A DNA stretch of 64,000 bases from Nocardioides ungokensis (GCF_013466985.1 NZ_CP059164.1:2489001-2553000), one strand, 5' to 3'; numbered from the stretch's first letter, positions 21,475 through 32,018 are shown. Notes: generated by a model not told the origin, from the letters alone. Program-made: numbers and translations.

Positions 21475-22524
21475 TCACACGTGCTCCTCGAGGTGGGCTG
21501 CATCGCGGATCTCGCCGACGAGCTCCTCGATCACGTCCTCGAGCGTAGCGAGACCCAGGGTGGCGCCCTGCGCGTCGACGACCCGCGTCATGTGGGCCCC
21601 GCGCCGCTGCAGCGTCTCGAGCGTGTCGTGGAGGCTGTCCTCGAGCGTCACGGTCGCGAAGGGGCGGATCCACTTGTCGTCGATGGGCCGCACACGCCGG
21701 CTCTCGTCGGGCTCGAGCACGTCCTTGATGTGCAGGTAGCCGAGCAGCTCGCCGTCCTCGGCCGCGACCGGGAAGCGGCTGAAGCCGGTGGCCGCGCACA
21801 GCGCCTCCACGTCGGCGGCCGTCGAGCCACGCCGGACCGTGGTCAGCGTCTCCGAGGGCATCAGCACCGAGCCCACCGACTTCTCGGTGAAGCCCAGGGC
21901 GCCCGCCAGCCGGTCGTACTCGTCGGCCTCGAGGAGCCCCTCGCCGCGCGACTCCTCGACCAGGGCCGCCACCTCCTCACGGGTGTACGTCGAGCTCACC
22001 TCGTTCATCAGCCGGACCCCGGCCAGCCGGAGCACGGCCGCGGCGACGGCGTTGATGACGACGATGACCGGGCGCAGCAGCTTGACGATGAACCAGATCG
22101 GCGGGCCGAGCGCGAGCGCTGCCCGGTCGGGCCCGGCCAGCGCGAGGTTCTTGGGGATCATCTCCCCCATCACCACGTGCAGGTAGACCACGATGGCGAG
22201 CCCGACCACGAACGCGATCGGGTGCAGGAACGAGGCCGGGACGTGGGCTGCGTGCAGCACGGGCTCGATGACGTGGGAGACCGCCGGCTCGCCGACCGCA
22301 CCGAGGACCAGCGAGCACACGGTGATCCCGAGCTGGTTGACGCCGATGACGAGCGAGATGTTCTCCATCGCGCGCAGGGTGGTCCGCGCCATCCGCGACC
22401 CGGCCTCGGCGCGCGGCTCGATCTGGGTCCGGCGGGCCGACACGAGGGCGAACTCGGCGGCCACGAAGAACGCGTTGCCGAGCAGCAGGAGCAAGGCCAC
22501 GAAGAGGGCGACGGCGCTGCTCAC
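21475..22524 (-). CDS. CNNM/CorC-type transporter with CBS domains (hemolysin family), copy 2
   Basis: 349 aa. A DUF21 membrane domain with about four helices (residues 1-195) contains VVMGEMIPKNLAL, followed by a CBS pair (about 210-330) with DVLEP and LGLATLEDVIEELVGEIRD. Members export or take up divalent metals such as Mg2+/Co2+. Its GTG start overlaps the stop of the paralogous gene upstream, so the two form a heteromeric or tandem unit. This copy is intact. Confidence 0.87.
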   Translation of the reverse strand: MSSAVALFVALLLLLGNAFFVAAEFALVSARRTQIEPRAEAGSRMARTTLRAMENISLVIGVNQLGITVCSLVLGAVGEPAVSHVIEPVLHAAHVPASFLHPIAFVVGLAIVVYLHVVMGEMIPKNLALAGPDRAALALGPPIWFIVKLLRPVIVVINAVAAAVLRLAGVRLMNEVSSTYTREEVAALVEESRGEGLLEADEYDRLAGALGFTEKSVGSVLMPSETLTTVRRGSTAADVEALCAATGFSRFPVAAEDGELLGYLHIKDVLEPDESRRVRPIDDKWIRPFATVTLEDSLHDTLETLQRRGAHMTRVVDAQGATLGLATLEDVIEELVGEIRDAAHLEEHV

Positions 22525-23883
22525 GACTCGCCCTCCACTGCGTCGGACCGGCCCTGCAGGAGGCGGAGCCCGACCCGGTCGATCCGCAGGCCGTCCATCC
22601 GCTCGACGGTGAGCACGGCGAGCTGCTCGCGCGGCTCCTCGGGGTCGGAGTGGTCGGGCACCGGGACCTCGGCCAGGTCGCCGACCTCGGGCACCCGGCC
22701 GAGCACGCGCAGGATCAGCCCGGCGATGGTGTCGTAGTCCTCGTTCTCGGGCAGCTCGATCCCGGTGAGGTCCTCGACCTCGTCGGGCCGCAGCAGGCCG
22801 GACAGGGCCCAGCCGCCGTCACGGCGCTGCCGGCCACGCGCCCCGAGCCGGTCATGCTCGTCGGCGATGTCGCCCACGATCTCCTCGACCACGTCCTCGA
22901 GGGTCACGATCCCGGCGTGGCCGCCGTACGTCGTCGAGGACGACCGCCATCTGGAACCCGTCCTTGCGCAGCAGCGCGAGCAGCGGGTCCAGGCGCAGCG
23001 AGTCGGGGACCACGATCGGCTTGGCCATCAGGTGCTTCACCTTGGTCGTGGCCCGCTCGTGCACGGGAAGCGCGACGACGTGCTTGACGTGCACGGTGCC
23101 GACCACGCTCTCCTCGGTGTCGAGGACCGGGAAGCGGGAGTGCCCGGTCTGGCGGGCCAGCTCGATCACGTCACTGGCCCGGTCGTTGACCTCGAGGCTC
23201 ACGGTGCGCACCCCGCGGGGTCATGATCTCGCCGGCGGTCCGCGAACCGAACTCCACCGAGCGCTCCATCAGCTCGGCGGTGTCGGCGTCGAGCGTGCCC
23301 TGGTCGGCCGAGCGCTGGATCAGCGAGGCGAGCTCGGTCGAGCTGCGGGCCGAGCGCAGCTCCTCCTGCGGCTCGATGCCCAGCCGACGCACGAAGGCGT
23401 TCGCCGAGCCGTTGAGGATCCGGATGGGGATCCGGTTCACCGCGGTGAAGGCGCGCTGGAAGCGCTGGGTCGCGCGAGCGACCTCCATCGGCCTGGCCAG
23501 CGCCAGGTTCTTGGGCACCAGCTCGCCGAAGATCATCGTGAGGATCGTGCCCAGCACGAGGCCGACACCGACCGCGATGGGCCGTACCGCCGCCGTCGGC
23601 GTCCCGGCGGCCTCCAGCGGTCCGTCGATGAGCGAGGCGATCGCCGGCTCGGCCAGGAATCCGATGGCCAGGTTGGTGACGGTGATGCCGACCTGGGCAC
23701 CCGAGAGCTGGGTGGACAGCGAGCGCAGCGCTGCTGCAGGCCGCGCGCCCCGGAATCACCCTCGCCGGCCGCCTGCTCGACCTTGGACCGGTCGACGGTC
23801 ACGAACGAGAACTCGGCCGCCACGAAGACGCCACACGCGGCGATCAGCAACAGTGCCGCGAAGAGCAGGATCCAGGCGGTCAT
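22521..23883 (-). CDS. CNNM/CorC-type transporter with CBS and CorC-HlyC domains, three frameshifts
   Basis: First gene of the CNNM pair, starting at ATG 23883. Piecing frames together gives a DUF21 domain (FGELVPKNLALARPM), a CBS pair (HSRFPVLDTEESVVGTV) and a C-terminal transporter-associated domain. Breaks are near 23737, near 23215 (in a GGGG run) and near 22920. At the last, removing one C turns LDD-V into the canonical LDEYGG-HAGIVTLEDV. All blocks are conserved, so the gene is probably intact in the cell. Restored length is about 450 aa. Confidence 0.83.
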
Positions 23884-24172
23884 CGGCGCCCTCCCCGGAG
23901 GCAGCCTTCAGGGTGCCAGGAGGGCGGGCGACTTCGGGAGTCGTCCATCGGGGGCGCTCGGGGTCCTAACCGTGTGGGGGCGTGTCCGGGCACCAGCGTA
24001 CCGGCTGGTGGGCCGCCGGGCGCAGTCGCGGGCCGTCGGTAGCGGCGTGGCCCGTGACCGCCGGTGGGTGCCGAGCCTCAAGTCCCCGGGCCGACCCGCC
24101 GATGTCCTCGTCAGGGGCCGGCCCCGTGGTCCCCTTCCCCCCACCGCGCAGCAATCCCGGGAGCACCCGCGC

Positions 24173-25637
24173 ATGTCCAGCTACTCCCCAGCCCACTACC
24201 GCGGCGACCCGCTGCTGTCCCGCCAGGGCCGGCACCTCGTCGGCCGCTTCTCCTACGGCGTGACCCCCGCCCTCGCCCGACAGGTGACCGCCCAGGGCGG
24301 CCCGCGGGCGTGGTTCGAGCGGCAGCTCCTCCCCGACACCGTCAAGGACGACCCCGCCGTCGGCACGCTGCGTGGCTGGTGGCCCAGCCTCTCGCGGACG
24401 CCCGCCGCGCTGTGGCAGCGCCAGGTCGACGGCGTCGAGGGTGGCTGGGAGGTCATGTTCGACTACGAACGCTGGGTCCTGATGCGACGGATGACGTCGC
24501 GCCGGCAGCTGCTCGAGGTGATGACGGAGTTCTGGGAGAACCACCTCAACGTCCCCGCCATCGGCGACGCGCAGTTCACGCACCGGGTGCCCTACGGCGA
24601 CACCCTTCGGGCCGGGGCCCTGGGCCGCTTCGACGACCTCCTGCATGCTGCGATCACCCATCCCGCGATGCTGGTCTACCTCGACAACGCCGTGTCCACC
24701 GCTGCGCACCCCAACGAGAACCTCGGCCGTGAGCTGCTGGAGCTCCACACCGTGGGCCGGGGCGAGTACGACGAGGACGACGTCAAGGACAGCGCCCGGA
24801 TCCTCACCGGCTGGACCGTCGACATGTGGAACACGTGGGCGCCGTCGTACGACACCCGGCGCCACGCCCGCGGCACCGTGACGGTGATGGGCTTCTCGGA
24901 CGCCAACGCGGCTGCGGACGGCCGCGACCTGACCCGTCGCTACCTCACCTACCTCGCCCACCACCCGGCGACCGCGGCACGGCTGGCGCGCAAGCTCGCC
25001 GTGAAGTTCGTCAGCGACGACCCGCCGCAGGGCCTCGTCGACCACCTGGCGCAGGTCTACCTCGCCCACGACACCGACGTGGTCCCGGTGCTGCGGGCGC
25101 TCGTGGCCTCCTCGTCGTTCGCGAACGCCGTCGGCGCGAAGGTGCGCGACCCCGGCGAGGACCTCGTGGGGACCTACCGGTCCCTCGCGGTCAGCGTCGA
25201 CCGTCCCACCGCGGAGAAGGACGCCGCCAACCAGATGCTGTGGCAGGTGGGCAACCTCGGGGTGATGCCGTTCGCCTGGCCCCGACCCGACGGACAGCCG
25301 ATCGACAACGAGTCGTGGTCCTCGCCGTCGCGGATGCTCGCCTCGCTGAGCATCCACTACTCGATGAGCGGCACCTGGTGGCCCAGCGCCGGGATCACCT
25401 ACCGGCCGCACGCGTCGTGGCTGCCGCAGCGCCGGATCCGGTTCGACCTGCTCGTCGACCACCTCTCGCAGCGGCTGCTCCACCAGCGCTCGACCTCGAG
25501 GCTGCTGCACGCCTGCTGCGACGCCGTCGACCTGACGCCCGGCGAGATCATCACCCGCGACACACCCGCTGGTGAAGTGGTCGATGCCTCGGCTGCTGAC
25601 GACCTTCCTCGACTCCCCCGCCTTCCTGACCAGGTGA
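24173..25637 (+). CDS. DUF1800 family protein, one frameshift near the C-terminus
   Basis: About 487 aa. The DUF1800 domain includes MTEFWENHLNV, the conserved HTVGRGEYDEDDV (in ELLELHTVG) and ARILTGWTVD. No signal peptide is obvious. The frame shifts near 25562 by one inserted base; after correction the end reads PLVKWSMPRLLTTFLDSP and stops at 25635-25637. Without correction the frame runs straight into the next gene and fakes a giant fusion. DUF1800/DUF1501 pairs are common; the DUF1501 partner is Tat-exported. Confidence 0.85.
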
Positions 25638-25642
25638 GCCCG

Positions 25643-26896
25643 ATGACCACACCGACCATCCCGCCCTGCTGCCGCGAGTACGCCATCCTGACGCGCCGCG
25701 GCCTGCTCACCGGCGCCCTGGCCGTCGCCGGCGCCAGCACCGTCATCGGGTCGGCCGTCCTGCGGACCTCGGCCGCGGCCGCGGCCCCCTCCTCGGTGCT
25801 GGTGGTGCTGTCCCTGCGTGGAGCCGCCGACGGGCTCTCGCTCGTGGTGCCGCACGCCGACCCGGTCTACTACCAGGCCCGGCCCCGGCTGGCGATCCCT
25901 GCCGACCGCCTGCTGGTCCCCGACTCCCAGTTCGGCCTGCACCCGGAGCTCGCGCCCTTGGTCCCGCTGTGGCAGGCCGGGAAGCTGGCCGCCGTGCACG
26001 CCACCGGGCTCCCGGCCCCCAACCGCTCCCACTTCGCGGCGATGGAGGAGGTCGAGGACGCCAACCCTGGCTCGGCCACCCGGGTCGGCTGGCTGAACCG
26101 GCTCATCGGCACCGACGGAGGCCAGTCGCCGCTGCAGGGCTTCGCCGTCGGCGAGGGCACGCTTCCGGCGTCGCTCTACGGGCCCGAGCCGGTGATGTCG
26201 GCCGGCGACGTCGACCAGGTCCAGGTCGCGGGCGAGGACCAGTGGGACCACGGCGAGCGCCGCCGCTCGCTCCAGACACTCTGGGCCTCCGACACCGGCC
26301 CCCTCGGCCACGCGCTCGCCTCGACGTTCGCCGCCGTGGACGGTTTCGACCCGGTCAAGCAGACCAGTGCGACGCCGGCGAACGGCGCGGCGTACCCCGA
26401 CGGCGACCTCGGCCGGGCGATGGCGGCCGCCGCGCGCGTGGTCCGCGGCGACGTGGGGGTCGAGGTGGTCACCGTCGACCAGGGCGACTGGGACATGCAC
26501 TCCGACCTGGGCACCGTCCAGGGCGGACGGATGGTCCGCAACGCCGGCGAGCTCGCGTCCGCGGTCGCGGCGTTCTTCACCGACCTGGGGCCGCTGGCCG
26601 ACAAGGTCACGCTGGTCGCGCTGAGCGAGTTCGGCCGCAGGGTCGCGGAGAACGCCAACATGGGCCTCGACCACGGCTACGGCAACGTGATGTTCCTGGC
26701 CGGGGCCGGGGTGAAGGGTGGCAGCTACTACGGCACCTGGCCCGGTCTGCAGGGCGACATCGACTCCGACCTGCTGGTGACGACCGACTACCGCAGCGTC
26801 CTGTCCGAGGTGGTCTCCTCGCGGTTCGGGGCCTCGACGAGCACGGTGTTCCCCGGGTTTACCCGGGAGCGCGTGGGAGTGATGCTCGGCCAGTAG
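25643..26896 (+). CDS. DUF1501 family protein, Tat-exported
   Basis: 417 aa. The N-terminal twin-arginine signal TRRGLLTGALAVAGAS is followed by a signal-peptidase-like AAAAAP region. The mature DUF1501 domain (sulfatase-like alkaline phosphatase fold) has LSLRGAADGLSLVVP, NRSHFAAMEEVEDAN and, late, DMHSDLG and LSEFGRRV...LDHGYG. It starts 5 bp after the true DUF1800 stop, in one operon. The substrate is not known. Confidence 0.88.
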   Translation: MTTPTIPPCCREYAILTRRGLLTGALAVAGASTVIGSAVLRTSAAAAAPSSVLVVLSLRGAADGLSLVVPHADPVYYQARPRLAIPADRLLVPDSQFGLHPELAPLVPLWQAGKLAAVHATGLPAPNRSHFAAMEEVEDANPGSATRVGWLNRLIGTDGGQSPLQGFAVGEGTLPASLYGPEPVMSAGDVDQVQVAGEDQWDHGERRRSLQTLWASDTGPLGHALASTFAAVDGFDPVKQTSATPANGAAYPDGDLGRAMAAAARVVRGDVGVEVVTVDQGDWDMHSDLGTVQGGRMVRNAGELASAVAAFFTDLGPLADKVTLVALSEFGRRVAENANMGLDHGYGNVMFLAGAGVKGGSYYGTWPGLQGDIDSDLLVTTDYRSVLSEVVSSRFGASTSTVFPGFTRERVGVMLGQ

Positions 26897-26920
26897 GCCG
26901 GCCCGTGGGGCTCGCCGCGG

Positions 26921-27775
26921 TCAGTGCTCCAGGTAGGTGGCAGCCATGTCGAGGTCCCCGTGGCCGGCGTCGACCGCGCGCGCGAAGTGCGCGCGGATCC
27001 CCGGCAGCACGCCGAGGTCGAGCCCGGCCGCCTTGCCGGCCTCGATGATCAGCCCGGCGTCCTTGAGGGCACCGTCGAGAGCGAACGCCGGGTCGAAGGA
27101 GCCGTCGAGCATGGCGCCGCCCTTGAGCTGGACGTACGGCGCGTCGAGCGCACCGCCGCGGACCGCCTCGAGGAAGAGGCGCGGGTCCAGCCCCAGCTCG
27201 CGGGTGAGCGCCAGCGACTCGGCCACGCCTTCCACGACGGTGAACACCCACGCGTTGGCGGCGAGCTTGAGACGCGACCCGGCACCCGCCTCACCGACCC
27301 AGAGCGTCCGGCTGCCGATGGCGTCGAGGACCGGGGCGACCCGGTCGCGCACGGACTCGGGCGCAGACGCCAGCACGACCAGCGCGCCGTCCTCGGCCGG
27401 CTTCTTCGTGCCGAGCACCGGCGCGTCCACGAAGGCCACCTCGAGGTCGTCGGCCAGCTCGGCCAGGCGGTCGGTGCCCGCGAGCCCGACGGTGCTCTGC
27501 TGGAGCCACACCGCGTCGGCGGCCAGGTGGCCCCGCGCCTCCTCCATGGTCTCCGCGACGCTGTCGGCGTCGAAGAGCATGGTCAGCACGATGTCGGCAC
27601 CCTGCACCGCCTCGGCGACGGTGCTCACGACCTCGGCAACGTCGGCCAGGGGCTCGGCCCGAGCCGGCGTCCGGTTCCAGACGCGCAGCGACAGTCCGGC
27701 TGCGGCGATGTTGCGGGCCATGCCGGCGCCCATGGTGCCGGTGCCGAGGAGTGCGACGGTGGGCTGGTCGGTCAT
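26921..27775 (-). CDS. NAD(P)-dependent oxidoreductase of the 3-hydroxyisobutyrate dehydrogenase family
   Basis: 284 aa. The Rossmann nucleotide loop GTGTMG is at residues 11-16, and the NAD-binding domain runs to about 160. The substrate-loop motif VDAPVLGTKKPAEDG and the catalytic lysine in GSRLKLAANAW follow, then a helical C-terminal domain. It probably reduces or oxidises a beta-hydroxyacid or tartronate-semialdehyde-like substrate; the exact one is unclear. ATG 27775 is the only start giving the correct N-terminus. Convergent with DUF1501. Confidence 0.88.
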   Translation of the reverse strand: MTDQPTVALLGTGTMGAGMARNIAAAGLSLRVWNRTPARAEPLADVAEVVSTVAEAVQGADIVLTMLFDADSVAETMEEARGHLAADAVWLQQSTVGLAGTDRLAELADDLEVAFVDAPVLGTKKPAEDGALVVLASAPESVRDRVAPVLDAIGSRTLWVGEAGAGSRLKLAANAWVFTVVEGVAESLALTRELGLDPRLFLEAVRGGALDAPYVQLKGGAMLDGSFDPAFALDGALKDAGLIIEAGKAAGLDLGVLPGIRAHFARAVDAGHGDLDMAATYLEH

Positions 27776-27970
27776 CGGTGTCCTCTCGTCGGTGGTCACG
27801 GACTCGAACCTACGTCGCGCCCGCGCACGCCCGGGCCGTTGGTCTGCGGCGCGGGTGACGACCTGCCCTGTCGCCGGCTCGTCCGGCGGGCAATGCTCCC
27901 TCATGGGCACCGTGCTCGGGCAGCGACCGCAGCCTTCTCGCCGACCGCCGCGACCCGCCGAGGAGGACCG

Positions 27971-28375
27971 ATGAGCTACGACGACGACACCGTCAGGGTG
28001 CTCTCCCGCGAGGAGTGCTGGGAGATGCTGCGCGAGGCAGAGTTCGGCCGCCTCGCCTACCGCCTCGGCGACGAGGTGCACCTGGTCCCGATCAACTACG
28101 GGGTCGACGGCGACACGTTGCTCTTCCGCACCGCCGAGGGCGACAAGCTGCTCGGCGTGGTGATGCACCCCGAGGTCGTGTTCGAGATCGACGACCACGA
28201 CGAGCGCAGCGCGCACAGCGTCGTGGTCCGCGGCACCGCCCGCCACCTCGAGGAGCGCGAGGAGCACCGCGCCGACGACATCGGGCTGCGCCCCTGGCTC
28301 GGGACCCTGAAGTACGACGTGGTGGAGATCCGCCCGACGACACTCAGCGGCCGCGCGTTCCGCCTGGAGACCTGA
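27971..28375 (+). CDS. Pyridoxamine 5'-phosphate oxidase-fold flavin-binding protein
   Basis: 134 aa split-barrel protein, starting at ATG 27971 with a perfect AGGAGG 4 bases upstream. The N-terminal FGRLAYRLGDEVHLVPINYGVDGDTLLFRTAEGDKL is the FMN/F420-type cofactor-binding region of this superfamily. Related to actinobacterial proteins of the stress-induced 'PPOX class' that bind FMN or F420. The substrate is unknown. Convergent with the MBL-fold gene, 6 bp apart. Confidence 0.85.
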   Translation: MSYDDDTVRVLSREECWEMLREAEFGRLAYRLGDEVHLVPINYGVDGDTLLFRTAEGDKLLGVVMHPEVVFEIDDHDERSAHSVVVRGTARHLEEREEHRADDIGLRPWLGTLKYDVVEIRPTTLSGRAFRLET

Positions 28376-28381
28376 CCCGCC

Positions 28382-29784
28382 TCACGCCTCGTCGACCACG
28401 GTCTCGCCGAGCCGCACCCGCTCGCCGTACCGGGGCACGACCGCGCACCAGCCGAGCTCGGTGCCGATGCGCTCGGCCAGCCGGGCGGCCGCGTGCTGCT
28501 CGCCGTGCACGACGTACACGTTCTCCGGCGGGGTCGGGCTGCGGCCCAGCCAACGGAGGGTCTCGTCGGCGTCCGCGTGGACCGAGAAGTCCTGGTCGTC
28601 GACGATCTCGGCACGCACCGGCACGTACTTCCCGTGCATCTTGACCTGCCGGGCTCCCTCCTGGAGCTGGCGGCCGCGGGTGCCGGCCGCCTGGTAGCCG
28701 GTGAGGACCACGCAGTTGCGGCGGTCCGGGAGCTGCTGGGCGAGGTGGTGGACGACGCGGCCGCCGGTGGCCATCCCCGAGGCCGAGATGACGATGCACG
28801 GCGCCGACGGACGGTTGAGCCGCTGGGAGGCGGTGGCGTCGTGGATCGCGTGGAGCCCGGTGTCTTCGAGCAGTTCGTGGCTGCCGCGGACCTCGTCGCG
28901 TAGCTGCACCGAGCCCTGGCGCACGGCTCGCCGGTAGACGGCGAGCGCGGCCAGCGCCATCGGGCTGTCGACGAAGACGGGCACCTTCGGGATCTGGCCG
29001 GACCGCATCAGCCGCGTGAGCTCCAGGATCACCAGCTCGGTCCGGTCCACGGCGAAGGCCGGGATCAGCACGCTGCCGCCGCGGTCGACGGTGCGCCGGA
29101 TCGCGTCCGCGAGCAGCCCGGGGTCGCGCGGTGCGTGCCGGCGGTCGCCGTACGTCGACTCGACCACCACGACGTCGGCGGCGGGCGGGTCCACGGGCGG
29201 GCGGAGCAGCGGGTGCCCGGACCGGCCGAGGTCACCGCTGAAGAGCGCCCGGGCGCCACCGACGGCCACCAGGGCCGTGGCCGAGCCGAGGATGTGGCCC
29301 GCCGGCTGCAGCGTCACCTGCGCGCCGGGGCGACCTGGGTCGGTGTGAGGAACTCGGTCGGCGCCATCAGCGGCAAGGTCTTCTCGACGTCGCCGGAGTC
29401 GTAGAGCGGCAGCGCGGGACGGTGCTTGGAGAAGCCGACGTCGTTGGCGTACGCCGCGTCCTCCTCCTGCAGCCGGGCACTGTCGCGCAGCACGATCGTC
29501 GCGAGCTCGACCGTCTCGGGGCTGCAGATGATCCGGCCCCGGAAGCCGTCGCGCACCAGCTTGGGCAGGTAACCGCAGTGGTCGAGGTGGGCGTGGGTGA
29601 CGACGACGGCGTCGATGCCGGCCGCGTCGACGGGCATCGTCTCCCAGTTGCGGCGCCTCAGGTCGGCCAGCCCCTGGTAGAGCCCACAGTCGACGAGCAC
29701 CCGGCTGTCCTCGTGCTCGACCAGGAACCGGCTACCGGTCACCGTGCCGGTGGCACCCAGGAAGGTCAGGACGGGATCGGTCAT
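28382..29784 (-). CDS. MBL-fold RNA-processing exonuclease (beta-CASP type), one frameshift
   Basis: About 467 aa once joined. The metallo-beta-lactamase motif HAHLDH (residues 64-69, in [11 protein letters not shown]) and [10 protein letters not shown] bind zinc. A beta-CASP insertion and a C-terminal [16 protein letters not shown] and EFSVHAD-like ([10 protein letters not shown]) motif identify the CPSF73-like / YSH1 family of RNA endo- and exonucleases. The frame breaks near 29325; one missing G in the coding strand (GCCCCGGCGCG) restores [11 protein letters not shown]. Start ATG 29784. Confidence 0.87.
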
Positions 29785-29949
29785 GCACCAGTGTCGGCAC
29801 GTGGTTCGTCGGCCTGGCAGGGCCGTAGGTCATGGCGGCGCACGCCGGCGGGGCACTCCCCCACGCTCGCCGGACGCCCGTGGCGAGCCCGATTCCGGAT
29901 CCTCGGCCCGGCTGCGATAGTGTTCACGCGGCCTTCCACGGAAGGCCTT

Positions 29950-30023
<74 letters not shown>

Positions 30024-30042
30024 CCGAAGCACAACGCAGTTC

Positions 30043-30088
30043 AGGGGCCGTTCCCACCGATCCGACAGGGTCACTGGGAACGGCCCCT
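30043..30088. terminator. Hairpin downstream of tRNA-Pro
   Basis: Perfect 14-bp inverted repeat AGGGGCCGTTCCCA / TGGGAACGGCCCCT with an 18-base loop, beginning 20 bases after the tRNA. A probable terminator of the tRNA transcript. Confidence 0.7.
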
Positions 30089-30353
30089 GTTCGCGTTTGA
30101 CGCACATTCCGACGGCCACCGGAAGCCAGCCTCCGACGACCCGATGCACTGGGGCTGGCTCGCGCACCGCAGGGCGCGCCGGGGTGTGCACCGGGTTGCT
30201 ATTTGAAACGCACTCTCAGGCTGAGAGCCGCTGTCAGGCGCCCGGCTCGCGCGGCAACGGACCTGGACATGGCTGGCAGGACATGCACGTCGCGGCACGG
30301 ACTCCTCTCCCCTAGCTGTCTTTGGGTGTCAGCCTCGGGAGACGGCGGGCCTT
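30089..30353. other. Non-coding stretch between tRNA-Pro hairpin and the stress operon
   Basis: About 265 bp with no gene or repeat that I can support. It lies downstream of the last gene of the chaperone operon (minus strand) and downstream of tRNA-Pro (plus strand). I looked for a duplicate of the tRNA 3' end as a phage-type attachment site and did not see one. Confidence 0.4.
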
Positions 30354-32018
30354 TCAACGGCGTCCCGCGGCTTCCAGGAACTCGTGGACCTGGCGGATCG
30401 CGACCGAGCCCTCGCCGACGGCGGAGGCGACGCGCTTGACCGAGCCACTACGGACGTCGCCCACGGCGAACACGCCCTGGCAACGGGTCTCGAACATGCC
30501 GATGCGGCGTTCGGAGCCGGATCCGGTGAGCACGAAGCCCTTCTCGTCCAGCGGAACCATCCCCTCGAGCCAGCTGGTGTGGGGGGCCGCACCGATCAGC
30601 ACGAACAGAGCGGTCGTCGCGACGCGCTGCCTCCCGTCCGCGCGGAGATCGTGCAGCAGCACCTCGTGGAGCGCTCCGTCCCCGATGAGCTCGCACACCT
30701 CGCTGTTGCGCCAGACCTTGATGCGTGGGGACTGCTCGACGCGGTCGGCAAGGTAGCGGGACATGTCCCTCCCCAGGTCGTCGTGTCGGATGACGAGGTT
30801 GACCACTGGCGACTGTCGGGCCAGGAAGCAAGCCGCCTGACCTGCGGAGTTGCCGCCGCCGACGACGGTGACGGGGTCTTGTCGGCACAGCCGGGCCTCG
30901 AACTCCGTCGCGGCGTAGTACACGCTGCTGCCCTCGAGACGGTCCATCCCCGGGATGTCGAGACGTCGGTAGCGCACACCCGTGGCGACGAGCACGGCGT
31001 GTGTGATCAGGTCCTCCCCCTCCGCCAACCCCACCACGTGATAGCCGTCGGACTGCGTGAGGGACGTGGCCTCGCCGGGGATGTTGAAGGCGGCGCCGAA
31101 CTTGCGGGCCTGCACGACGGCGCGGTCGGCCAGCTCGGCGCCGGTGATGCCGCGGGGAACCCCAGGTAGTTCTCTATCTGGGACGACGTGGCCGCCTGGC
31201 CGCCGGTGGCGAAGGCGTCCACGACGACGGTCGAGAGCCCCTCGGAGGCGGCGTAGAGCGCCGCGGCCAGGCCGCCCGGGCCCGCGCCCACCACGACCAA
31301 GTCGTAGGCCGCCCGGCTCGGCGCCGCTCGCAGGCCGAGGAGTTCGGCCAGCTCCGCGATGGGGGTTTCGCAGGACCGTCCGCCCCTTCCAGATCACGAC
31401 GGGTGTCTGGTCGGGTGGGATGCCGAAGGCTCGCAGGGTGCCCTCTGCCTCGGGATCCTCCTCCACGTCATCCCAGCGGCACGGGATGCGATTGCGGCTC
31501 GCGAAGTCCCTGAGCCGGCGGGTATCGGCTGAGTAGCGGGAGCCGATGATCCGAAGGCCGGCGCCGAGGTCCGCGTGAATGTTGCGTCTAAGGATGAAGG
31601 CCCGCAGGATCAGATCCCCGAGCACCTGATCCTGCGTGACCGCCTCCTTGAGCCGGTCGTAGACCACCTCGAGGACCTCCACGTCGGTCTGGGCGACGGC
31701 GGTGACGTAGACCGCCTGACCGGTCAACATCGACAGATCGCCCACGAAGCGACCCCGCCCGTGGACGGCGAGCACCCGCGACGCTCCCTCGGGACTGTCC
31801 TCCTGGACAACCCGGACCCGGCCGTCCAGCACGACGAACACGCCACAGTCGCGGTCCCCCTCGCAGAACAGCGTGGTGCCCTTCGGCAGCGACTTCCGCT
31901 CGCCGTACCGCGAGAGCAGCATGATCTGCTCGTCACTGAGCCGGGGGTAGGCGCCGGTGGTGTCGGGGGTCTCGGGTAGGTCCGCGACCTCGAGCTCAGA
32001 CGAACTGCTCGTCGACAT
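30354..32018 (-). CDS. cNMP-binding / glutaredoxin-like / thioredoxin-reductase-like flavoprotein, two compensating frameshifts
   Basis: Three parts. Residues 1-140 form a cyclic-nucleotide-binding domain (LPKGTTLFCEGDRDCGVFVV). Residues about 150-220 resemble a glutaredoxin fold (IIGSRYSADTRRLRDF) with SRYS where a CxxC would be. The rest is a thioredoxin-reductase-like FAD/NADPH module with GAGPGGLAAALYAASEG, GGNSAGQAACFLA and FAVGDVRSGSVKRVASAVGEG. The stretch where TrxR carries its redox CxxC reads YYAATEFEARLC, so the active-site pair is missing. The FAD domain around 31165-31365 is out of frame, so two indels are needed. Last gene of the chaperone operon; it overlaps the zinc-finger gene by 23 bp. 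Confidence 0.8.
   Translation of the reverse strand: MSTSSSSELEVADLPETPDTTGAYPRLSDEQIMLLSRYGERKSLPKGTTLFCEGDRDCGVFVVLDGRVRVVQEDSPEGASRVLAVHGRGRFVGDLSMLTGQAVYVTAVAQTDVEVLEVVYDRLKEAVTQDQVLGDLILRAFILRRNIHADLGAGLRIIGSRYSADTRRLRDFASRNRIPCRWDDVEEDPEAEGTLRAFGIPPDQTPVVIWKGRTVLRNPHRGAGRTPRPASGAEPGGLRLGRGGRGPGRPGRGALRRLRGALDRRRGRLRHRRPGGHVVPDRELPGVPRGITGAELADRAVVQARKFGAAFNIPGEATSLTQSDGYHVVGLAEGEDLITHAVLVATGVRYRRLDIPGMDRLEGSSVYYAATEFEARLCRQDPVTVVGGGNSAGQAACFLARQSPVVNLVIRHDDLGRDMSRYLADRVEQSPRIKVWRNSEVCELIGDGALHEVLLHDLRADGRQRVATTALFVLIGAAPHTSWLEGMVPLDEKGFVLTGSGSERRIGMFETRCQGVFAVGDVRSGSVKRVASAVGEGSVAIRQVHEFLEAAGRR

Noticed and set aside
23966..26674. A 902-aa open frame on the minus strand
   Set aside because: Antisense shadow of DUF1800/DUF1501 in GC-rich DNA, with no domain and with low-complexity composition.
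22964..26896. A 1310-aa open frame on the plus strand
   Set aside because: The N-terminal third is antisense to the CNNM gene, and the rest is two separate genes joined by an inserted base.
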